A program made the translations under genes and the position numbers. From the NCBI GenBank assembly GCA_963555775.3, contig CAUVWY020000002.1, forward strand, positions 372,001 through 436,000: 64,000 nt of DNA. Direction: 5' to 3'. Source of the DNA: JAJEDW01 sp963555775 (lineage in GTDB: Bacteria > Acidobacteriota > Terriglobia > 20CM-2-55-15). Position 1 is the stretch's first letter, and every line of letters starts with the position of its first letter. Positions 9,378 through 17,191 of this stretch are shown piece by piece. Under the pieces are notes generated by a model. The model saw nothing but the letters and a program-made list of their open reading frames with translations, had not been told where the DNA came from and searched no databases.

Positions 9378-11681
9378 TCAGGGCACCTCGACCACCGGGA
9401 CCACGGGCAGGGTCGTGAAGATCCGGTTGACCCCATCGAGTTCGAAGGCCACCGCCGAGAAGCGCCCCGGTTCGGGCGTCAGGCACCGCACCGACCCGGA
9501 GAAGTCCGACGTATCGGCGGTGGGGAACACCTGGTCGATGAACCGGGAGTCCTGGCCGTTGGCGGCAAGCGGGATGATCGTCTCTTCGAGCACGGCGCCG
9601 GCCCGCATCAGCTGGCACCGCGCCAGAAGGGCGGCCGCGCCCCGGTTGTGGACCGCGACGCCGGTGTTGATGCCGTCCGTTTGGCGGCGCACCGGGACCA
9701 GGGCATCCCGGACCGGCGGACTGTCGCCGACCCCGGCGACGCCGAGGCCGGGGATGTCCAAGCGCAGGACCCCGCCGATGGGACCCTCCGAGACTACTTT
9801 CACCGATCCTGTCACCATGTCCCCCCGCCCGTGGGTCGAGATCGTGAGCACTCCCAGCGGCGCCATCTCCGTCCGAACCGTGAGGCTACCGTCCTCCTGG
9901 ATCTCCAGGTCGCCCATAACATCCACCACCGAAGTGGCGGCAATCGGGTTGCCCTCGGCGTCGAAAAAATAGATAGCGGGACGGCTCGGATGGATGTCCG
10001 GATGAAAGGGGGAAGGGGCGCGACGGCTGGCCTGAGTGGACAGATTCACAAACACCAGGTCCGAAGTGAGGCCGGACCCATTGGCGAAATGCGCAAAATC
10101 CAGGGCCGTCTCCACCCTGCTACCGGTTCCCGTGCGGTCCACCCGCGCCACCGGCAGCGTGGTGAAGATGCCCCCGGCGGCATCCATCTCCACGGCGATG
10201 GCGGTGAACCGTCCCCGGCCTGACGCGGTGCAGCGCACCGACCCCGCGAAGGCGGACGTATCGGTCGCGGTGAACGCGTCTTCGATGAACCAGTACGTTT
10301 GCCCGTGGGCCTCCAAGGGCATCTCCACCTCTTCGAGCGCAGAGCCGCCGCTCATCAATCGGCAGCGCACCTCCATCGCTTCCTCTCCCAGATTGTGGAG
10401 GGCCGCCGCCGTGTGGATGCCTCCCGCCTGGCGGCGGGCCGGGAAGAGGACATCCCGGACGGGTGGGCCAGCTTCCGCCCCGGCGACCCCGATCTCCGGG
10501 ATGCCATAGCGTACGCCGCCGCCGATGGGACCGTCTGAGACTACCCGCACCGATCCCGACACCGGATCGCCTCGCCCGTGGGTTGAGATCGTGAGTTGGC
10601 CCAGCGGCGCCATCTCTGTCCGAACCGTCAGGCTGCCGTCCTCGGTGACCTCCAGATCGACCGTCACGTCCACCACCGATTCGGGATCAATGAGATGGCC
10701 CTCCTGATCGTAAAAGTAGAGCGCGGGTTGGATCGGATGGGTGGCCACGCTCACGAGCACCATTTCGGAGGTGATGTCGGTCCCATTGGCGAAATGCGCA
10801 AAGTCCAGAACCACCGGCAGCGTGGCCTCGGCCCGGTTGGAAGTCTGGCTCTCCCCGATTTGGTTCACCGCCCGCACCTGGAAGGCGTAGACCGTGCCGT
10901 TGACAAGACCCCTGACCGTATGAGTGGTGAGGGTCGAGCCGGTGGAGATCCACCTCCCCCTCCCGTCGATCCGGTACTCGTAACCCAAGATCGCCGCGCC
11001 GCCGTCGTCCTTCGGCGCGTCCCAGGTCAGCGTCACCGCCCCCTCTGTGGCGTCCGCTAGCAGATTCCTGGGCGCGTCCGGCACCGTTTCGCGCGGGCCA
11101 TCATCCCCGCCGTTAGTAGCGGCTGCAGTCAGCCTCACCGCGACCGTGTCGCCGACGTTCCAGCTCAGGCCGGAATTCGACCAGGTGTAAATGACTACGC
11201 TCTCAATCAAGATCGGGAATCTGTCCGCGTCGGACATGGCAAAGGGGGTGCCGACGGTGCCGACGCGGAGAATTCCGTCGACCATCGTGGTTGGGCCATA
11301 GAACGCAATCTTCAACTCTCCGGTGTCTGTTACAGTCAGCCTCTCAACCGCATAATTGCTGCCTCCCGCCGTGAACGTGTCCGGGGACAGCCCGCCGATG
11401 TTAGTGGGTGAATTTGTCTCCGGATTAGTGAAGCCATTTAAGCCCACCCCACCCAAGCCCTGAGGGTCCTGCCTTCCAACCGTCATCGTTGCGGACCAGA
11501 TTGTTTCAGTCCGCTGTGCTGAAGCTGGCGTTGCAAAGAGCGCTGCAGTCACGGCCAGAATGAGCACCGTTGCTGTTCGTCGGGTCGCCGCTGCGGACAC
11601 TCCCGGCTTCCGGCCCTCAAGGAGCCTTAGTGCCGTTTTAGCCAACGTCAAGCTTTGTTTTGCATTTGTCGCGTCGGTCAT
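9378..11681 (-). CDS. Secreted protein with FN3 domain and duplicated C-terminal modules
   Basis: The start at 11681 was chosen over one 18 codons upstream because ggaggtccagccgac precedes it. A signal peptide follows at about residues 35-57 (TATVLILAVTAALFATPASAQ). An N-terminal domain is followed by an FN3 domain (about residues 200-295: PDAPRNLLADATEGAVTLTWDAP). The C-terminal half is two tandem copies of one module, each starting LDFAHFANG and containing EDGSLTVRTEMAPLG and LTISTHGRGD and ending in IFTTLPV. The module is recurrent in secreted proteins, but I do not know its function. No enzyme motif is seen. The protein is probably extracellular or on the cell surface. In-frame remnant sequence continues past its stop. 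Confidence 0.8.
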   Translation of the reverse strand: MTDATNAKQSLTLAKTALRLLEGRKPGVSAAATRRTATVLILAVTAALFATPASAQRTETIWSATMTVGRQDPQGLGGVGLNGFTNPETNSPTNIGGLSPDTFTAGGSNYAVERLTVTDTGELKIAFYGPTTMVDGILRVGTVGTPFAMSDADRFPILIESVVIYTWSNSGLSWNVGDTVAVRLTAAATNGGDDGPRETVPDAPRNLLADATEGAVTLTWDAPKDDGGAAILGYEYRIDGRGRWISTGSTLTTHTVRGLVNGTVYAFQVRAVNQIGESQTSNRAEATLPVVLDFAHFANGTDITSEMVLVSVATHPIQPALYFYDQEGHLIDPESVVDVTVDLEVTEDGSLTVRTEMAPLGQLTISTHGRGDPVSGSVRVVSDGPIGGGVRYGIPEIGVAGAEAGPPVRDVLFPARRQAGGIHTAAALHNLGEEAMEVRCRLMSGGSALEEVEMPLEAHGQTYWFIEDAFTATDTSAFAGSVRCTASGRGRFTAIAVEMDAAGGIFTTLPVARVDRTGTGSRVETALDFAHFANGSGLTSDLVFVNLSTQASRRAPSPFHPDIHPSRPAIYFFDAEGNPIAATSVVDVMGDLEIQEDGSLTVRTEMAPLGVLTISTHGRGDMVTGSVKVVSEGPIGGVLRLDIPGLGVAGVGDSPPVRDALVPVRRQTDGINTGVAVHNRGAAALLARCQLMRAGAVLEETIIPLAANGQDSRFIDQVFPTADTSDFSGSVRCLTPEPGRFSAVAFELDGVNRIFTTLPVVPVVEVP

Positions 11682-12240
11682 GTCGGCTGGACCTCCCTCC
11701 CAAGTGTCGATCCCTTGCCCACGATGTGAGCGCACTCAGACGGCGCGCGATGACAAGGTGCGGAGCCATCGCCTGAGCTGTCTTGCCGGTGCCGAGGCCG
11801 TCCGTGTAGGTCGCCCTCGCCCGCAGGTAACGATCCGCGTCCGCCGCAGTCGGCGTATAGCTCGCCGCCGTGGCTCCATCGATCGACTCCGTGGTCGTGC
11901 CGTCGCCAGCACGCACCGTGACGTCGTAGACGTTGTCGTTCCCGGCGTCGCTGGCGTTCTCGTAGTCCGGCGGATCGACCAAGCGCAGAAAGCCGTCGGC
12001 AATCGTGAACAGCGCACTGTCGTTTCCCGCGAGGGACCAGTCGTCGCCGTCCGCGACCCTGTAGGCCGCGACCCGCATGCCGCGCCTGCCCTCCGCGTGA
12101 CTGGCGGTGGCGGCCAGAGGGGCCAGGCAGGCCCGCGTGCCGGGGCCGTGCGTTCGCTTCCCGGCCTCGCAACGGCGCCGGGCTCCCGGAAGAGCCCCTG
12201 CCCCGGCGGCGATGCCGTCCGGTTCTGAAGAACAATGCAT
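11638..12240 (-). pseudogene. Fragment of a cadherin-like repeat protein
   Basis: The open frame starts ATG at 12240 after ggggagacc and ends inside the start of the next gene. Only its middle part (about 11735-12080) looks like a real protein: WSLAGNDSALFTIADG, then PPDYENASDAGNDNVYDVTV and ASYTPTAADADRYLRARATY, the pattern of cadherin-like/Ig-like repeats in large bacterial surface proteins. The flanks look like unselected GC-rich sequence, and there is no signal peptide. It overlaps the next gene by 44 bp, so I read it as a stranded fragment of a larger gene, possibly related to the giant protein at 1-7676. Confidence 0.4.
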
Positions 12241-12367
12241 TTCGGTCTCCCCTCCCCCTGACGTCCCGGCATGCTCCGAAACCGGACCGCACAATTCCGG
12301 CCGCCGTGGCCCCCGGAGCCCGCCACGCGGCCTGCGCGGCTTCCGCCGCCGGTCCGCATACAATTCC

Positions 12368-12450
12368 CCATTGTAATTCTAGGCAAACTTGTGTGATAAT
12401 AGTGTCCTTTATTCGGATTTTGTCACGAATAATACGCGAATTATTAGCGA
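12368..12450 (+). promoter_or_regulatory. AT-rich probable promoter/operator of the hybrid kinase
   Basis: This stretch is strikingly AT-rich between two very GC-rich genes. It holds tgtgataat, an extended -10-like sequence, at about 12391. Further on is an inverted repeat, aataat-acgcga-attatt (12428-12445). It lies 70-150 bp upstream of the kinase start and could bind that protein's own winged-helix output domain. This is inference from position and composition only. Confidence 0.3.
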
Positions 12451-12521
12451 ACTCGATGCGAGCGCCCGGAAACGGACCGAATCACCCCCGCCTGGGGCGG
12501 CGGGCAGAGGGAGGAGAACGG

Positions 12522-14879
12522 ATGACCGATCGCGACCGGACGGCGGCCGAGAACGCGGCGTTGCGCGCCCGCATCTCCGCGCTCAGCGCGGCGAGCCTGC
12601 GCATCAACGCGAGCCTCAACCTCGAGACCGTGCTGAACGAGGTTGTCGAAAGCGCCCGGGCGCTCACCGGCGCGCGCTACGGCGCTATCGCCACCATCGA
12701 CGATGCCGGCGTCCCCCAGGACTTCGTCACCTCGGGCTTCACCGCGGAGGAGCACCGCAAGCTGGTGGAATGGCCCGACGGGCCGCGGCTGTTCGAGTAT
12801 TTCCGCGACCTGCCGGGACCGCTGAGGCTGGCCGACGTGCCCGACTATGTGCGCTCGCTCGGCTTCTCGACCGACCGGCTGCCCTCGAAGACCTTCCAGG
12901 GCACGCCGATGCGCCACCGGGGCGTCCATGTCGGCAACTTTTACCTGGTCGAGAAGGAGGGCGGGGAGGCGTTCACGGACGGGGACGAGGAGGTTCTGGT
13001 GCTGTTCGCCTCACAGGCGGCGACGGCGATCGCCAACGCGCGCACCTATCGCGCCGAGCAACGCGCCCGCGCCGACCTCGAGGCGCTGGTCGAGACCTCG
13101 CCGGTCGGCGTCACGGTGTTCGATGCGCAGACCGGCGACGTGATCTCGATCAACCGCGAGGCCCGGCGCATCGTCGAGGGCCTGTGCCTGCCCGGCCAGA
13201 CTGCGGAGCAGCTGCTGAAGACGATCACCTGCCGGCGGGCGGACGGCCGCGAGATCGCGCTCGCCCGGCTGCCGCTGGCGCGGGCGCTGAGCGGCGCCGA
13301 GACGGTGCGGGCCGAGGAGATCGCGCTCTCGGCCGCGGACGGGCGCAGCGTCACGACGCTCATCAACGCCACCCCGATCCACGGCCCGGACGGCCGCGAG
13401 ATCGCGCTCGCCTCGGTGGTGGTCACCATGCAGGACCTGGCGCCGCTTCGGGAGCTGGAGCGCATGCGGGCCGAGTTCCTGGGCATGGTGAGCCACGAAC
13501 TGCGCGCGCCGCTGACCTCGATCAAGGGCTCGGCCGCCACGGTGCTCCGCGCCTCGCGCATCTTCGGCCCGGCCGAGGTGGGGCAGTTCTTCCGCATCAT
13601 CGACGAGCAGGCCGACCGCATGGACAGCCTGATCGGTGACCTGCTCGACGCCGGGCGCATCGAAACCGGGACGCTGTCGGTCGCGCCCGAGCCCTCGGAT
13701 GTCGCCGCGCTGGTGGACCAGGCCCGCGGCACGTTCGTCAGCGGCGGCGGGCGGCACACTGTCCGCATCGACCTGCCGCCCGACCTGCCCCGGGTCATGG
13801 CCGACCGGCAGCGCACGGTGCAGGTGCTCAATAACCTGCTGGCCAACGCCGCGCGCCACTCTCCGGAATCCGCCCCCATCCGGATCGCGGCGGAGCGCGA
13901 GGGGCTGCATGTGGCGGTCTCGGTCGCCGACGAGGGCCGGGGCATCGCGCCGGACCATCTCGGCCAGTTGTTCCGCAAGTACACCGCCACCGGGGACCGG
14001 GAGGGCGGCGTCGGCGGCGGGCTGGGACTCGCCATCTGCAAGGGCCTGGTCGAGGCCCATGGCGGGCGTATCCGGGCCGAGAGCGGCGGTGTCGGCCTCG
14101 GCGCGCGCTTCACCTTCACGATCCCGGTGGCCGTGGAGTCCGGCGCCGGTCCCGCCCCGGTCCGCCCCGGCGCGCCGGGCCACGCACCGGACGCGGTGCC
14201 CATCCTGGTGGTCGACGACGACCCGGAGACGCTGCGCCATGTCCGCGACACGCTGGCGGAGGCGGGCTACGCCCCGCTGGTCACCGGCGACCCCCGGGAG
14301 CTGCCGCGCATCCTCCGGGCCGAGAAACCCCGGCTGGTCCTGCTCGACCTGATGCTGCCCGGGACCGACGGCGTCGAGCTGATGCGGACCGTTCCGGGGC
14401 TCGCCGACCTGCCGGTCATCTTCATCTCGGCCTACGGGCGCGACGAGACCATCGCGCGGGCGCTGGAGGCCGGCGCCGAGGACTACGTGGTCAAGCCGTT
14501 CTCGCCGACCGAGCTCACGGCGCGCATCCGGGCGGCCCTGCGCCGGCGGTCGAATCCGACCCCCTTCGTACTGGGCGAGCTCGCCATCGACTACGACCGG
14601 CGCCGGGTCAGCGTGGCCGGGCGCCCGGTGACGCTGACGGCGACCGAGTACGATCTGCTGCGCGTGCTCGCCGAGGGCGCGGGCCGGGTCCTGACTCACG
14701 AGGCCCTGCTGCGCCAGGTCTGGGCCGGACGGGGCACCGGCAACCCCAAGAAGGTGCGCGCCTACGTCAAGCGGCTGCGCCACAGGCTCGGCGACGACGC
14801 GGCGAGCCCGACCTGGATCTTCAACGAGCGCGGGGTCGGCTACCGCATGCCACGGCCCGGCGACCCGGGCGAGCCCTGA
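12522..14879 (+). CDS. Hybrid sensor histidine kinase / response regulator with GAF, PAS and winged-helix output
   Basis: This is a one-protein two-component system of 785 residues. A GAF domain (about 30-185) is followed by a PAS-like domain (about 195-310), HisKA with MVSHELRAPLTS (His325), and HATPase with NNLLANAARHS, DEGRGI and GGGLGLAI boxes. A receiver follows (LVVDDDPE; phosphoacceptor Asp609 in LLDLMLPG), then an OmpR/PhoB-type winged helix (about 690-785, ending ERGVGYRMP). The start was chosen by gaggagaacgg before the ATG. The protein has no membrane segment, so it senses a cytoplasmic signal and can itself bind DNA, a rare arrangement. Base composition is clearly more GC-rich than the flanking genes, which suggests transfer. 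A broken copy of its GAF domain lies 300 bp downstream. Confidence 0.93.
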   Translation: MTDRDRTAAENAALRARISALSAASLRINASLNLETVLNEVVESARALTGARYGAIATIDDAGVPQDFVTSGFTAEEHRKLVEWPDGPRLFEYFRDLPGPLRLADVPDYVRSLGFSTDRLPSKTFQGTPMRHRGVHVGNFYLVEKEGGEAFTDGDEEVLVLFASQAATAIANARTYRAEQRARADLEALVETSPVGVTVFDAQTGDVISINREARRIVEGLCLPGQTAEQLLKTITCRRADGREIALARLPLARALSGAETVRAEEIALSAADGRSVTTLINATPIHGPDGREIALASVVVTMQDLAPLRELERMRAEFLGMVSHELRAPLTSIKGSAATVLRASRIFGPAEVGQFFRIIDEQADRMDSLIGDLLDAGRIETGTLSVAPEPSDVAALVDQARGTFVSGGGRHTVRIDLPPDLPRVMADRQRTVQVLNNLLANAARHSPESAPIRIAAEREGLHVAVSVADEGRGIAPDHLGQLFRKYTATGDREGGVGGGLGLAICKGLVEAHGGRIRAESGGVGLGARFTFTIPVAVESGAGPAPVRPGAPGHAPDAVPILVVDDDPETLRHVRDTLAEAGYAPLVTGDPRELPRILRAEKPRLVLLDLMLPGTDGVELMRTVPGLADLPVIFISAYGRDETIARALEAGAEDYVVKPFSPTELTARIRAALRRRSNPTPFVLGELAIDYDRRRVSVAGRPVTLTATEYDLLRVLAEGAGRVLTHEALLRQVWAGRGTGNPKKVRAYVKRLRHRLGDDAASPTWIFNERGVGYRMPRPGDPGEP

Positions 14880-15182
14880 CCTCCGGCAACCGCACCCCGT
14901 CCTGCCGGCCGTCGAGTTCTACCGGCTGCGGCGTGTGGGCCGGCCGGATCATGCCCCGCCGCGGCGACCCGGTTACCGGACGTCCACATGTCGGGCCCCC
15001 TCAGCGGCGGGTCTGGTTCGGCCAGGCGCTGGAGCGAAGCGGTGGCGTGAACGATCTCGCCGAATTATCCATCCAGTGACCCGTCAGCGGCTGGAGCGGC
15101 TCAGCGCGGCGCGACGGAGGTGGACAGCGGTTGAAGCGTGTCGCACGAGGCGGTGCCGGGACGCCCGCCCGGGGCAATGGAG

Positions 15183-15570
15183 CCCAACGTGAGCTTGAAG
15201 CCCGTGTGCGCCGGCGCGCGCCACGGCGCCATCGCCACCACCGACGGGAAGGGCGAGCCGCAGGACTTCGTCACCCGCGGCCTGACCGAAGAGGAGCACC
15301 GCAAGCGGGTGGAATGGCCCGACGGCCCGCGGCTTTTCGAGTACTTTCGCGACTTTCCCGGACCGCCGCGTCTGGCCGACGTGCCCGATTACGTGCGCTC
15401 GCTCGGATTTTCGCCGGACCTGTTGCCGTTGCGGACCTCCCAGGGCACGCCGATGCGCCATTTCGGCGCGCATGCCGGCAACTTCTTCGTGGTCGAGAAG
15501 GAGGGCGGGGAGGCGTTCACGGACGAGGAGGTGTTGGTGCTGTTCGCCTCGCAGGCGGCGACGGCCCGTC
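15183..15570 (+). pseudogene. Truncated paralogous copy of the hybrid-kinase GAF domain
   Basis: The frame from about 15213 encodes HGAIATTDGKGEPQDFVTR to VLVLFASQAATA, a close relative of residues about 52-175 of the upstream hybrid kinase (shared EYFRD, RLADVPDYVRSLGFS, QGTPMRH, VEKEGGEAFTD). It lacks the start region and everything after the GAF domain. At about 15570 the similarity stops and sequence of an integrase begins in another frame. It is a diverged relic of a second kinase gene. Confidence 0.8.
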
Positions 15571-15579
15571 GCGCGTTAG

Positions 15580-15732
15580 CCCGACCAAGCGGACCTGGAA
15601 CGCCTCGGTACAGTTCTTGACCAGCACGGTCAGGAACACCCTTGGCCAGTCGCGGCGATCCGCCTGCTGACGCTGACCGGGGCGCGGCTTTCCGAAGTCT
15701 TCAAGCTCAAATGGGACGAGATCGGCGAATGA
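15580..15732 (+). pseudogene. Tyrosine recombinase (integrase) fragment
   Basis: Fifty codons between two stops encode ADLERLGTVLDQHG and then VAAIRLLTLTGARLSEVFKL with KWDEIGE. This is the box I region of phage-type integrases, with the first catalytic Arg in TGARLSE. The box II HxLR and the Tyr region are absent. It is a scar of an integrative element and sits exactly where the GAF relic is cut. Confidence 0.75.
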
Positions 15733-15793
15733 CGGATCAGGCGGCGCTTCGTCTTCCGGTCTCACGGGCCCCTGGCCCACGGGCGCACACGCA

Positions 15794-15822
15794 AAAGGGG
15801 CAGGGAAAATCCCTGCCCCTTT
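15794..15822. terminator. Strong intrinsic terminator of the DUF1552 operon
   Basis: A perfect 13-bp stem (aaaggggcaggga with tccctgccccttt) has a 3-nt loop. On the minus strand it is followed by a T run (TTTT at 15793-15796 region) and lies 17 bp past the stop of the DUF1552 gene. Confidence 0.85.
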
Positions 15823-15838
15823 GATTGACCTCGTGTGA

Positions 15839-17167
15839 CTAGAGGAGAAGCCGACCGGTGCTGTGGCCGATCTGCTCGACCTCGACATTGGCCAGATCGG
15901 CGATGCCGAGAAGAAGATTGGCTGTCGGTTCCTTGTTTTCCACGGCGATGTGGCGATTGCCCTTCAACCGGCCGTTCGCACCGCCCATCAAGAGGGCCGG
16001 GGCGTTGTTGCGGTCATGGGCATTGCCGTTGCTCATTCCGCTGCCATAGTAGATGACCGATCGGTCAAGGAGCGTCCCATCGCCGTCAGGGGTTGCCTGG
16101 AGCTTGCCGATGAACTCGGCGAGCTTGACGGAATGGTAGGTGGTGACCTTCGCGTACCGTTCGATGTGCTCGGGGTTGTCGGCGTGGTGCGACACCGGAT
16201 GGTGCGGCTCGGGAATTCCGATGTGGGAATAACTCCGGCTGCTTCCCTCGTGACCGACCATGAACGTGAATACGCGTGAGATGTCGCCCTGGAACGCCAA
16301 GCGCATCAGGTCGTAGGTCACCGTCATGTGTTCGTCGAAGGTATCGGGGATCCCCGTCGGAGCGGACGTGCCCTCGGGAACGGCGTCGGAGCGGGTTTCC
16401 ATGCGGTCGAGTTGCCGTTCGACATCGCGAACGTTCGTCAGGTACTCATCGAGAATCGCGTTATCGGCGGCCCCCAGTCTTCGCTGCATATTGGCCGCTT
16501 CCTCGGCGATCGAATCCAGCACGCTCTGCTTCAGCTTGAGGTTCGAAAGCCGCTTTCGCGCCGAACCGGTTTCTCCAAACATGCGTTCGAAAGTCACACG
16601 CGGGTTGATACCCATGGGCAGCGGACTGGTGTCGTCGCGCCATGAAACGGTGTTGAAGAAGACGCAGGGAAAGCCGTCGCAGGCGCCCGCGGAGGTTCCC
16701 ATGTCCTCGGTTCCCACCTGGAGGGACCGCAGGGGAGTGTCTCCGGCGATCCCGTCGGCGATGAACTGGTCGATGGTCTTCTTCGATTGGATGACGGTAT
16801 AGTTTGCCTGGCCGGTGAGTGGACCGACGCCGTTCAGCCATGCCGCGCTGGCACCCATGTGCACACCGCCCATTTCGGGATTCCCGTCCGGGGCCTTCAT
16901 CTGACTGATCGTGACCAGGTAGTCGCGGTACTGTTCGAGCGGCGCCATGATCGACTTGAATTCGAAGTCGCTTCCCGTCGTGTCCGGATGCCACAATTGC
17001 GGGTAGATTCCGTTCGGCACATAAATCGCGCCGAATCGGAACGGCCGCGCCGTGGTCTGGGCCGACAAGGCCGGAACCATGGCGTCCAGAAACGGCAACG
17101 CCACCATCGTCCCCACGGCCCCCCGAAGGAACGACCGGCGAGGTAGATGCTTCTTTGTAATGATCAT
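15839..17167 (-). CDS. DUF1552 family secreted protein
   Basis: This 442-residue protein has a Tat-type leader (RRSFLRGAVGTMVALPFLDAM) and the DUF1552 signature blocks (RFGAIYVPNGI, near-N-terminal GGVHMGASAAWLNG, and YYGSGMSNGNAHDRNNAP toward the C-terminus). DUF1552 proteins are almost always encoded next to DUF1592-type cytochromes in Planctomycetes, Acidobacteria and some Gammaproteobacteria; their function is unknown. Here it follows the DUF1592 gene by 24 bp, and a terminator lies just downstream, so it is the last gene of a three-gene operon. The Tat leader suggests that it folds, perhaps with a cofactor, before export. Confidence 0.92.
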   Translation of the reverse strand: MIITKKHLPRRSFLRGAVGTMVALPFLDAMVPALSAQTTARPFRFGAIYVPNGIYPQLWHPDTTGSDFEFKSIMAPLEQYRDYLVTISQMKAPDGNPEMGGVHMGASAAWLNGVGPLTGQANYTVIQSKKTIDQFIADGIAGDTPLRSLQVGTEDMGTSAGACDGFPCVFFNTVSWRDDTSPLPMGINPRVTFERMFGETGSARKRLSNLKLKQSVLDSIAEEAANMQRRLGAADNAILDEYLTNVRDVERQLDRMETRSDAVPEGTSAPTGIPDTFDEHMTVTYDLMRLAFQGDISRVFTFMVGHEGSSRSYSHIGIPEPHHPVSHHADNPEHIERYAKVTTYHSVKLAEFIGKLQATPDGDGTLLDRSVIYYGSGMSNGNAHDRNNAPALLMGGANGRLKGNRHIAVENKEPTANLLLGIADLANVEVEQIGHSTGRLLL

Positions 17168-17191
17168 GGGCTAATCCCTCTCTGCTGTCTG

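Noticed and set aside
13011..14783. 590-codon minus-strand frame
   Set aside because: Antisense to the hybrid kinase in GC-rich DNA; the product is Arg/Gly/Asp-rich with no domain.
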